Source: Deinococcus roseus
GTDB lineage: Bacteria; Deinococcota; Deinococci; Deinococcales; Deinococcaceae
Length of the DNA: 64,000 nt
Assembly: GCF_014646895.1 (NCBI RefSeq)
Contig: NZ_BMOD01000005.1
Span: 1 to 64,000, forward strand
Reading direction: 5' to 3'
The position numbers were made by a program, and so were the translations under genes. Positions 17,271 to 24,226 of the stretch are shown here, piece after piece (the first letter of the stretch is position 1; every line of letters begins with the position of its first letter). Below the pieces are notes generated by a model. The model saw only the letters and a list, made by a program, of their open reading frames with translations, was not told where the DNA came from and searched no databases.

Positions 17271-18281
17271 TTACATCACGCCTGCATCTTGCAGCAGTTG
17301 CTGCCCCAGTTGCACCCGTTTGCTGGTGTCTGCAGGGTTCAGGGGGGTGACAATCTGGGCCACCTGGGCGTAGGGCACCAGGGTGGCGGGGTAGGGAAGG
17401 GCAGCAATGACCGGATACTCGAAATTCACGCTGAGGGTGAATGCCTGGGCTTCGCTGTTCAGGAGGTACTTGAGGAAGCGGAACGCCTGGGCCTGATGTT
17501 TCCCTGCCTTCAGCACTGCAGCCGCAGAACCGTCCATCAGGTTGCCTGCATCACCTGCTTTGAAGAAAGCAGAAGCCACATGGTAACCAGCCCGCTGAAA
17601 ACGCTGCACCAGAATGTGCTGGGAAAAGGCCACATCAATGGTTCCATTGCCCAGGTCTTCCATCATGCCGGTGTTGCCACTGCCGTAATCTTGCAATTCC
17701 AGCGCCAGCAACTGGTCCAGCCAGATTCTGGCTTTTTCCATGCCCTGGGTTTCCACCAGCAAACCCAGAATTTCCTGGAATCCAGCATCCAGGGGTGCCC
17801 AGCCAATTCTTCCTTTGTAGGGCTGCAGTCTGGAGAGGTCCAGCAGGTTTTCAGGCAACTGCTCGGGTTTGATCACGTCCCGGTTGTAGGCCAGCACGCG
17901 GAATTTGAGGGCCAGTGGGGTCCACTTCTGGCTGGCTGGAAGCCATGTGCTGTGCACACCCGTGGTCAAACTGGGATTCAGTTTGCTGAACAGGTTCAGG
18001 CTTTCCAGGGTGCCAATGGTGCTGAACGTGTTGCTGATGAACAGGTCCGCTGGACTGCTGGTTTTCTCCTGCTGCAATCTGGCGGTCAGATCGCGGTCAT
18101 TGGCGTACACCACATTGATTTTCAGTCCAGTGCGGGCCTGATAATGCTGCACCAGGGGATCCAGAGCAGCCTTTGATCTTCCTGAGTAGACCGTGAGGTC
18201 TGCAGGGGGTGCTTCCACAGAAGCCTTTCCCAGTGCCAGTCCTCCCATGAGTAAAAATGCAGAAAGCCAGAACGTTTTCAT
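17271..18281 (-). CDS. ferric-type ABC transporter substrate-binding protein
   Basis: A 336-residue exported binding protein of the FbpA/FutA class. After a signal peptide (core LSAFLLMGGLALG) comes LTVYSGRSKAALDPLV, the class hallmark, and later GDAGNLMDGSAAAVLKAGK and NFEYPVIAAL match the end of ferric-binding proteins. The tandem tyrosines that bind Fe(III) in classical members (NxYYLY region) are replaced here by SQHILVQRF, so the ligand may be bound differently or not be free ferric ion. First gene of a four-gene operon with apbE, DUF2271 and PepSY. No permease or ATPase accompanies it. The promoter is so close that the mRNA is probably leaderless. Confidence 0.83.
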   Translation of the reverse strand: MKTFWLSAFLLMGGLALGKASVEAPPADLTVYSGRSKAALDPLVQHYQARTGLKINVVYANDRDLTARLQQEKTSSPADLFISNTFSTIGTLESLNLFSKLNPSLTTGVHSTWLPASQKWTPLALKFRVLAYNRDVIKPEQLPENLLDLSRLQPYKGRIGWAPLDAGFQEILGLLVETQGMEKARIWLDQLLALELQDYGSGNTGMMEDLGNGTIDVAFSQHILVQRFQRAGYHVASAFFKAGDAGNLMDGSAAAVLKAGKHQAQAFRFLKYLLNSEAQAFTLSVNFEYPVIAALPYPATLVPYAQVAQIVTPLNPADTSKRVQLGQQLLQDAGVM

Positions 18282-18289
18282 TGCTGTTA

Positions 18290-18318
18290 ATCCTAAGTAA
18301 GCTGCTCGGATTTGTCAA
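18290..18318 (-). promoter_or_regulatory. promoter of the ferric-type operon
   Basis: Minus strand TTGACA (18318-18313), 17-nt spacer, TAGGAT (18295-18290). Only 8 nt separate the -10 from the ATG, which implies a leaderless or nearly leaderless mRNA. The stretch TTACTTAGGATTAAC across the -10 could hold an iron-regulator site, but no perfect palindrome is present. Confidence 0.7.
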
Positions 18319-18443
18319 ATATGTTTTTTGAGGTTGTCTTGACAGGAAGGACAACAGGGTGACAGATGACCCTGTTCAGCAGAGGCCAGCTTTCTGACCT
18401 GCCTGGTGTTGCAACATACAAACCAACGACCCTGCATCCAACC

Positions 18444-18456
18444 CCACAATTTGTGG
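18444..18456. promoter_or_regulatory. short perfect palindrome before the copper-type cluster
   Basis: CCACAA-T-TTGTGG ends four nt before the ATG at 18461. A second palindrome, TGTTGCAACA, lies about 30 nt upstream. Either could be an operator for the cluster that follows; no regulator gene is adjacent. Confidence 0.4.
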
Positions 18457-18460
18457 CATC

Positions 18461-18880
18461 ATGCGAACCATGGTGAAGCTTCGCCTCTGGGTTCAGCTGC
18501 TGGCTGCTGTGCTCTTCCTGTTGCAGGTTCCCCTGCACCTGAAGCACGAAATGCTGTCAGCTGCTGTCCAGTCTGCTGCCCAGAATGGGCTTGCAGAACA
18601 GCCTGAGACTGTTCTGCAAGCCCACCAGCACATGCACCACAACATGCACCATGCTGGGGCACAGCCTGCCAAAAATGCAGCTTCACATCCTGACCATTCC
18701 TCCAAACACCAGAACCATGACTGCTCCTGCTGCATGCCCATGGTGTCAGAGGCTCCAGCGTCCCAGAAGCTGCCAGACAGCCAGAAGTTGCAAACGCAGG
18801 CCATGGAATGCCCGCTGGTGTTTGGCAAAAATGTCGCCCTGAGGCCAAAAGCCAGGGCACCCCCTTCTGGCAGCATTTGA
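18461..18880 (+). CDS. small exported His/Met/Cys-rich protein
   Basis: A 139-residue protein I cannot assign firmly. It begins with a hydrophobic segment (VQLLAAVLFLLQVPL, about 11-25) that would be a signal peptide or anchor. The middle is rich in metal-binding residues: HQHMHHNMHHAG near 56-67 and HQNHDCSCCMPM near 83-94. The layout recalls DUF2946-like proteins found beside copper systems. It is followed in the same direction by YcnI and two further exported or membrane proteins, so a role in periplasmic copper handling is plausible. An alternative ATG lies nine nt downstream. No clear ribosome site precedes either start. Confidence 0.6.
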   Translation: MRTMVKLRLWVQLLAAVLFLLQVPLHLKHEMLSAAVQSAAQNGLAEQPETVLQAHQHMHHNMHHAGAQPAKNAASHPDHSSKHQNHDCSCCMPMVSEAPASQKLPDSQKLQTQAMECPLVFGKNVALRPKARAPPSGSI

Positions 18881-19004
18881 TTTTTCATTTCTGAAAACCC
18901 ATTCTGTTTCATCCACAGGCAGCAGGTGCAAGCTGTCTGGAGGTCAGGTCGCAATGCACCTGCAAGATGGAATGGTCTGAAACCACAGTTTCTCATTTCG
19001 CCAG

Positions 19005-19032
19005 CCTGATTTCGCAAACCTGATTTCGCAAA
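19005..19032 (+). repeat. 14-bp perfect tandem repeat
   Basis: CCTGATTTCGCAAA occurs twice head to tail (19005-19018, 19019-19032), with a partial third copy just upstream. It sits about 30 nt before the ycnI start. Confidence 0.8.
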
Positions 19033-19063
19033 TCCACTTTTGAATGCCAAAAGGACACCCCCC

Positions 19064-19519
19064 ATGCTGAAAACCCTTCTGAAGAAAACCCTTGCTGCCA
19101 GCCTTGCCCTGATGCTCTCTGTGGCTTTCTCCCATGCCACAGTCAAAACCGAAATGGGCCTTTCTGAGAGCCTTGCAGGCAAGTCTGAAACCTACCGCCT
19201 GCAGGTGCCTGTTGAAAAAGACCTCGCCACCACCGAAATCCGACTGATTGTCCCGGATGGAGTCAAAATCAGCCGTTTCATTCCCGTGCCTGGCTGGGTC
19301 CGCACCGTGGAAAAAGACGCCAATGGTCGCATCACTGCCGTGGTCTGGAAAGGCAACCTGGAGCCCATGGAATTTCAGCGCTTCTTCTTCTCTGCCACCA
19401 ACCCGGCAGATGCAGGCACCCTCGCCTGGAAGGTCTACCAGACCTACAGTGATGGCACTGTGGTGGCCTGGGATGACTCCTCTGCAGACACCCCCGCCAG
19501 CAAGACCACCCTGAAGTAA
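19064..19519 (+). CDS. YcnI-like (DUF1775) copper-binding protein
   Basis: A 151-residue exported protein. The ATG at 19064 follows AAAAGGA; an in-frame start eight codons upstream has no such site. The signal peptide ends ...SVAFS, and the predicted mature protein starts with histidine (HATVKTEMG). In YcnI proteins this N-terminal His takes part in a single-histidine copper site. The rest follows the DUF1775 pattern: ETYRLQVPVEKDLATTEIRL, IPVPGW, VVWKGNLEPMEFQRFFF and VYQTYSDGTVVAW. Unlike many YcnI proteins there is no C-terminal membrane anchor. It precedes a heme-type membrane protein by seven nt, so they share a transcript. Confidence 0.83.
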   Translation: MLKTLLKKTLAASLALMLSVAFSHATVKTEMGLSESLAGKSETYRLQVPVEKDLATTEIRLIVPDGVKISRFIPVPGWVRTVEKDANGRITAVVWKGNLEPMEFQRFFFSATNPADAGTLAWKVYQTYSDGTVVAWDDSSADTPASKTTLK

Positions 19520-19526
19520 CCAGACC

Positions 19527-20111
19527 ATGGCCAGACGCACAGCAACCAAAACCGTCATTTCCTGGGCGCTCCTGCTGGGCATCCCTCTGATTTCAGAAGG
19601 GATTCTGCTCTGCATGTACAATCCCCACTCCCACACTTTTGCCCAGCGGCAAAGTGAGGTGTATGGCTGGTTTGCCGTGCTGTCGCTGGTGCTGGTGTTG
19701 CTGGCCCGGCCCCTGAAACTGATGCTGCAACGCAGGATGCTGGGGGTGGCGGCCTTTGTGTACTCGGTCATTCACACCTGGCTGGCTTACCTGGCTGTGT
19801 TTGATCGAGACTGGGAAAGTGTGGAATTCCTCAGCAAGCCTGACCAGTGGGCCATTTATGCCGGGGTGGTGGCCCTGCTGGGTTTTCTGCCCCTGACCCT
19901 CACCTCCACCCATTTCGCCATGCGCCAGATGGGCAAACACTGGAAAACCCTGCACCGCCTGGGTCCCCCCATGACCCTCCTGGCCATTGTGCACACAGTG
20001 TGGGTGGGGGTTCATTTCGGGGTGGATCCCATGAAGTGGACCTCCATCCTGCTTGCCCTGCTCACCCTGCTGATCTTCGGATGGCGAACCAGAAAGGAAA
20101 AAAGAACATGA
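19527..20111 (+). CDS. ferric-reductase-like (MsrQ/YedZ-type) membrane protein
   Basis: A 194-residue integral membrane protein with about six hydrophobic segments. Histidines placed as in heme-b ligands of the ferric reductase transmembrane family are seen in VYSVIHTWLAYL, GKHWKTLHRLG and LLAIVHTVWVG. The sequence between, LTSTHFAMRQMGKHWKTLHRL, strongly resembles MsrQ. MsrQ normally passes electrons to the periplasmic methionine sulfoxide reductase MsrP, which is absent here. In this context it may instead reduce copper or iron for the exported proteins on either side. It overlaps the next start by four nt (ATGA). Confidence 0.75.
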   Translation: MARRTATKTVISWALLLGIPLISEGILLCMYNPHSHTFAQRQSEVYGWFAVLSLVLVLLARPLKLMLQRRMLGVAAFVYSVIHTWLAYLAVFDRDWESVEFLSKPDQWAIYAGVVALLGFLPLTLTSTHFAMRQMGKHWKTLHRLGPPMTLLAIVHTVWVGVHFGVDPMKWTSILLALLTLLIFGWRTRKEKRT

Positions 20112-20539
20112 AAAAAATCCTGATGCTGCTGTTGCTGGGCCTGACCCCTGCGCTGGCCCATGAAGTGGAAAAAGATGGCAATGTGGGCGCACTGATCCAC
20201 ATTGAACCCGACGATGCCCCGGTGGTGGGCAACAACACCACCTGGTTTGAAGTGAACCAGAAAGGCGGCATCCCCATCACCCTCAAGAACTGCATTTGCA
20301 CCCTCAAAGTTTATGCAGGGTCTTACAAAGCAGGAGTGAAAGCACAAAGCACCCCCAAACTCTCCACCGACAAAAACCACCTGAAAGCCACGGTGAACCT
20401 GCCTGTCAGCGGAGCCTACACCCTGGTTTTGTCTGGAAAACCCCGTGCAGGATCAGACTTCAATGCTTTCACCCTGCAGTGGGTGGTGCGGGCAGGCGAA
20501 GCTGAGGAAACCGAACATGAGCACGAACACTCCCACTGA
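20108..20539 (+). CDS. exported protein with N-terminal His and His-rich tail
   Basis: A 143-residue exported protein. A signal peptide (MKKILMLLLLGLTPALA) is followed by HEVEKDGNVGALIHIEPDD, so the mature protein probably begins with histidine, as does its neighbour YcnI. A conserved-looking strand pattern follows, with PITLKNCICTLKVYAG holding the only two cysteines, and the chain ends EHEHEHSH. I know similar proteins only as uncharacterised. The ends suggest binding of copper or another metal. Translation is coupled to the upstream membrane protein by an ATGA overlap. A strong terminator closes the unit. Confidence 0.75.
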   Translation: MKKILMLLLLGLTPALAHEVEKDGNVGALIHIEPDDAPVVGNNTTWFEVNQKGGIPITLKNCICTLKVYAGSYKAGVKAQSTPKLSTDKNHLKATVNLPVSGAYTLVLSGKPRAGSDFNAFTLQWVVRAGEAEETEHEHEHSH

Positions 20540-20552
20540 ACCCGTGAGCAAC

Positions 20553-20587
20553 AAAAAGAGTCAGAACAGATGCGTCTGACTCTTTTT
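20553..20587. terminator. strong bidirectional terminator
   Basis: AAAAAGAGTCAGA (20553-20565) and TCTGACTCTTTTT (20575-20587) are perfect 13-bp arms around a 9-nt loop, between the convergent metal-type operon and the DUF305 gene. Confidence 0.92.
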
Positions 20588-20616
20588 GCTTGATGCTGCA
20601 ATGCATGATGCTGGGT

Positions 20617-21252
20617 TCAGTTCGAGTGGTCCATTCCTGGCATGGAATCCATGTCCATCTGTTCCAGGTCTTGCTGTGGCTCAACCTTCATTTCGGTCAG
20701 CATGTTTTTCATCTGCTGAATTTCGTTGCTCTGGGCACCCACCACCTTCTGGGCCAGGGTCTTCACCACCTGGGTTCTGGCTGATTTCAGGGCGCTTTCG
20801 GCCATCATCACGCCTCCCTGGTGGTGACGGATCATCAGTTGCAGAAAACGGCTGGTGGCTTCATTGAGCGGCAAGTCGCTGAGGGCTTCCACCTGCTCAG
20901 AAGTCGCCATGCCCATGGCCTGCATGTCCATGGGGGTGGGGTTGTTGGGAGATTTTCCCCACAAAGACAGCCAGCCCAGCAATTGACCGTTCTGGTTGCT
21001 CTGTCCCGTGATGATGTCATAGGACAGGTATTTCAGGTTCTGTTGCTGCGGAGAGAGGGTTTTTTCTGCCAGCAACCGCACATAAAGGCGGTTGGCCATG
21101 TCTATGGCCTGTGCGTGGTGGGTCATCATGTCCTGGGCAAAAGCCACATCTGCATTTCCAGGGGCGTTTTTTTGCTGACCCAGCAGGTATCCCCCTGCGC
21201 CTCCTGCCAGCAATGTCACCAGGGCGATTCCAGTGGCCTGTGATGTTTTCAA
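20617..21252 (-). CDS. DUF305 family protein (ferritin-like, copper-associated)
   Basis: A 211-residue protein with one N-terminal membrane anchor (IALVTLLAGGAGGYLLG) and a helical extracytoplasmic domain. The two DUF305 hallmarks are present: DMMTHHAQAIDMA and, in the second repeat, MIRHHQGGVMMA. The tail MDMDSMPGMDHSN is Met/His rich. DUF305 proteins accompany copper resistance or uptake genes and form ferritin-like four-helix folds; biochemical role is unknown. I choose the TTG at 21252, eight nt after AAGGAG, over an upstream start. It is convergent with the YcnI cluster, which strengthens the metal theme. Confidence 0.85.
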   Translation of the reverse strand: MKTSQATGIALVTLLAGGAGGYLLGQQKNAPGNADVAFAQDMMTHHAQAIDMANRLYVRLLAEKTLSPQQQNLKYLSYDIITGQSNQNGQLLGWLSLWGKSPNNPTPMDMQAMGMATSEQVEALSDLPLNEATSRFLQLMIRHHQGGVMMAESALKSARTQVVKTLAQKVVGAQSNEIQQMKNMLTEMKVEPQQDLEQMDMDSMPGMDHSN

Positions 21253-21392
21253 AATGAGCACTCCTTCTGGTGTTTCTTCCGTTGCAAGTGGCACTGCAGG
21301 ACGGAAAAGAAATGATTTTCATCCCACATTCTGCTTCCCTCAGGTGAGGCGCAGATAAGGAGTGGGCCTGATCCGCCCGATATGATGAAAGC

Positions 21393-21941
21393 ATGGACCT
21401 CTTTGACCGCTGCCTGCCTCACCTTCAGGAACCGCACCGGGCTTACCACAACCTCACCCACATCCAGGAAATGCTGGCCCTGATGAAAGAAGCCCGCATT
21501 GCCGAGCACGAAATTGAATTTGCCATCTGGGGTCACGACCTGATTTACGATCCCAGACGCAATGACAACGAAGAGAAAAGCGCAGAACTCTTCACCTCCT
21601 GGATGCGTGAACTGGGCTACCCCAGCAACATCGTGCATCAGGTGGAACGCCTGATTCTGGTGACCAAACATGGCGATGAACCCCAGTACCCCATCGAATC
21701 GCACATGCTGGACCTGGACCTCAGCATTCTGGGACAGCCCAGAGAGCGTTTTCTGGAGTACAACGAGCAGATCCGCAAGGAATACCAGCATGTGCCAAAA
21801 CTGGTCTACACCGTCAAACGCAAACAGATCCTCCTGGGCTTTTACAGCCGCAAGAGGATCTACATCACCGATTACTTTTACGAGCGTTTTGAGCGGCAGG
21901 CAAAGGAAAACCTCTGGTACGCCATCTCCAGACTGTTCTGA
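21393..21941 (+). CDS. HD-domain metal-dependent phosphohydrolase
   Basis: A 182-residue soluble protein resembling the predicted HD-superfamily hydrolases of COG4339. Metal-ligand candidates are in AYHNLTHIQEM, the HD pair in AIWGHDLIYDP, and EEKSAE further on, then HMLDLDLSILG. Substrate unknown; relatives are thought to act on nucleotides. A -10-like TATGAT (21381-21386) ends six nt before the ATG and no ribosome site is seen, so the mRNA is probably leaderless. It stands alone, convergent with the heme-protein gene at 21945. Confidence 0.82.
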   Translation: MDLFDRCLPHLQEPHRAYHNLTHIQEMLALMKEARIAEHEIEFAIWGHDLIYDPRRNDNEEKSAELFTSWMRELGYPSNIVHQVERLILVTKHGDEPQYPIESHMLDLDLSILGQPRERFLEYNEQIRKEYQHVPKLVYTVKRKQILLGFYSRKRIYITDYFYERFERQAKENLWYAISRLF

Positions 21942-21944
21942 GTT

Positions 21945-24104
21945 TCAGGGATTTTTGGCTTTCCAGTTGACCAGCAGTTTGTAGAGGGCTTGCGGTTCGT
22001 TCATGGGTTCACTGCGGCCCAGCTGGTCTCGGGAGGACAGGCCGTGACAGGAGGAACACACCCGGATTTCTCCAGCCTGAAAGGTCAGCCAGTAGCGCTC
22101 CCGCACCACGCCCTGTTTTTTGCTGTCGGTGAGTTGCCAGGTGGTTGCACGGTTCACAGGCATGAAAGCCACCACTGAACCGTCTTCTGCAATGGGGGTG
22201 AAGGCAGAGCCATTGAGCTTCAGGGCGTTCACATCGTGCAGTTCCTGGGCCAGCACGCGCCGTCCAGGCCAGGGTTCGTTGCCTCCCATTCCCCGGATCA
22301 GGTCGGCCTGGAAGAACTGCATGTGGGTGACCTCGTAGACTTTGCCTCCATCGTTCATCTGGGTTTCGGTGCCGCCTGGAACTTGCAGATTGAAGGGTTG
22401 CTGACGGTCCAGAATGTCACGGGTGGTGATGTTGCGCATCACGGCCAGTGCGAGGTTGTTGCTTTTCAGGTAATTCTGGAAGGCCACAGGGTCCACACCA
22501 GCTTTCTGGAACACGCTTTTTTCAGGTGCGGGCAGGATGCTTTTTAGCATGGTGGGCCTGGGCCGGGCTTTGACTTCCACAGGCTGCAGTTCCCACAGGT
22601 TGCCACTGTAATTCACTTTGCGGTCTGGATCCCAGAAAGAGACATTGGCTTTCAGTCCGGCAGTGAGCATCTGGTCAGGCACCATGAAACCACTACTGTT
22701 CTTCTTCAGGGTTTTGAGCCGGAAGTCATACCGGGAAGATTTGCTGGTGTCGTCTTCCTCGATGTTGGTTTCACGGGTGTGGGCAGCAATCAAAGTGCCA
22801 TTGCTGAGCGGCAGGGGATCCCGGTAATGCCCGGAGTGGTCTGGCCCAGCTTTCTTGCCTTCTTCCGGGAAACCCGCAGTGTCCCGGTGGGTCAGGTAAT
22901 TCACCAGGATGCTGTCTGCAGGGGTTCCAGGAGGAGCAGACAGGCTCACAATCTGACCGGAAGCGTGGGAGCGGAATTCTGGTGCATCCACCCCGAAATA
23001 CGTTCCAGGGTGGGCAGGGTCTTCCTTGATCTGCAGCAGGTTCTGAATGCTGTTGGAATTGCTGCGGTCGTATTGCCCGTAGTATTCCACCAGTGCAGGA
23101 TCATCATTGAAGCTCTGCATCATGTAACCCTGCAATTCATGCCGCCCAATGTGGTTGAGGGTTTCCGACTCGGTGCCGTCCTCATGGATGGTCCAGGGGA
23201 AGAACTGGTTGAAGTCATGGGTGTTGAGGTGGGTGCCCTCGGCTTCTTTGCCTGCACGGGGTTCAGGAAAGACTTCCTTGCGGGGCAGGTGGGCAGCGTT
23301 TTTGGCTTCGCTGGCATAATTGAAGGTCCCGTATTCGGCCCCCTCGTACTGGTCTGCGTCTGCCTGCTGATCGCGCTGCAAGTGGTCCCACTGCGTGAAA
23401 ATCACCCGTCCATAGCTGTCGATGGTGGGCGTGAAATCCCCACTTGGCGCATGGTTCAGCAGCTTCAGACTGCCATTTGCAGGATCCAGAGACCACAACC
23501 CAGAGACCACCGGAGCTTCTTCGTATTCATCCCGCTGGGGGTAAAGGTGGGCTTCGCCATTTCTGGGGCGGTCAGTGGTGAAAATGATCTTGTCATCGGT
23601 TCCGTAAATCGGGGAGATGTTGTTGTAATTGCTGGGCTGATTGGGCACCTTGCTGATTCTGGGGGTTTCTGACTGGCCCAGATTGGTGATTTCATAAATC
23701 TGCCAGAAGAAATCCTTGACCTGATACTGCTCTGTGGGTGCGCCAATCACCATGCTGAACAGGGCTTTCTTGCCGTCCCAGTGTATGCTGGGGTCTCGCA
23801 CTGCAATGGCTTTGTCCCCCTGAAACCCCTCCATGCCCAGCCCTGCAGCTTTGGTGAGGTTTTTGAGGGTGCCATCTGGGTAACGGATCCACAAACCGCC
23901 GCCACGGGCCACGCTTTGCATGTCGCCCATGTGGTTTCCAAAGGTGGACCCGATGGTGGTGAAATCTGCCGTCACCGGAACCTGGGTTACGAACAGGATG
24001 GGATCTGGGGCGGTGATGCTTTCGGTTTCAGCTTGCGAGAGCGGAGAGAGGGAACACAACAGCAGCAAACTGAGGGTGGTCATTCTGAGGCGAATTCTGG
24101 ACAT
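21945..24104 (-). CDS. exported HzsA-middle-domain-like protein with one CxxCH heme site (copy 1)
   Basis: A 719-residue protein. The ATG at 24104 is preceded by AAGGAGAGAAAG; a longer frame is untranslated hairpin sequence. A signal peptide (core TTLSLLLLCSLSPLSQA) directs export. The body has the pattern of proteins related to the middle domain of hydrazine synthase alpha: PILFVTQVPV, TIGSTFGNH, IRYPDGTLKNLT, AVRDPSIHWDGKKALFSM, SPIYGTDDKIIFTTDRPR, FTQWDHLQRDQQ. These suggest a beta-propeller. Near the C-terminus VCSSCHGLSSRDQLGR supplies a single covalent heme site. It is clearly paralogous to the next gene upstream (identical last 25 or so codons). No anammox genes are near, so hydrazine synthesis is not implied; a periplasmic redox role is inferred. 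Confidence 0.78.
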   Translation of the reverse strand: MSRIRLRMTTLSLLLLCSLSPLSQAETESITAPDPILFVTQVPVTADFTTIGSTFGNHMGDMQSVARGGGLWIRYPDGTLKNLTKAAGLGMEGFQGDKAIAVRDPSIHWDGKKALFSMVIGAPTEQYQVKDFFWQIYEITNLGQSETPRISKVPNQPSNYNNISPIYGTDDKIIFTTDRPRNGEAHLYPQRDEYEEAPVVSGLWSLDPANGSLKLLNHAPSGDFTPTIDSYGRVIFTQWDHLQRDQQADADQYEGAEYGTFNYASEAKNAAHLPRKEVFPEPRAGKEAEGTHLNTHDFNQFFPWTIHEDGTESETLNHIGRHELQGYMMQSFNDDPALVEYYGQYDRSNSNSIQNLLQIKEDPAHPGTYFGVDAPEFRSHASGQIVSLSAPPGTPADSILVNYLTHRDTAGFPEEGKKAGPDHSGHYRDPLPLSNGTLIAAHTRETNIEEDDTSKSSRYDFRLKTLKKNSSGFMVPDQMLTAGLKANVSFWDPDRKVNYSGNLWELQPVEVKARPRPTMLKSILPAPEKSVFQKAGVDPVAFQNYLKSNNLALAVMRNITTRDILDRQQPFNLQVPGGTETQMNDGGKVYEVTHMQFFQADLIRGMGGNEPWPGRRVLAQELHDVNALKLNGSAFTPIAEDGSVVAFMPVNRATTWQLTDSKKQGVVRERYWLTFQAGEIRVCSSCHGLSSRDQLGRSEPMNEPQALYKLLVNWKAKNP

Positions 24105-24118
24105 CTTTCTCTCCTTAT

Positions 24119-24226
24119 GCGTTCCACCAAAAGCACAAATCATGCTTTTGGTGGAAGAACGCAAACAAGAATGGTCAGACACCTGGAGGTGCTTGTTGCA
24201 CCGCTGGCCTGTGCAACAAGCACCTC
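24119..24226 (-). promoter_or_regulatory. two strong hairpins between the tandem heme-protein genes
   Basis: Hairpin A: GCGTTCCACCAAAAGCA (24119-24135) pairs with 24143-24162, one bulged base, and ends immediately before the ribosome site of the downstream gene. Hairpin B: GAGGTGCTTGTTGCAC (24186-24201) pairs perfectly with 24211-24226 and includes the stop codon of the upstream gene. Neither is followed by a T-run on the minus strand, so they look like RNA-processing, stability or partial-termination elements and not simple terminators. Confidence 0.75.

Noticed and set aside
18493..19182. A 229-codon minus-strand frame opposite the His/Met-rich gene
   Set aside because: Cys/Trp-rich shadow translation; it reads through the tandem repeat and lacks a start signal.
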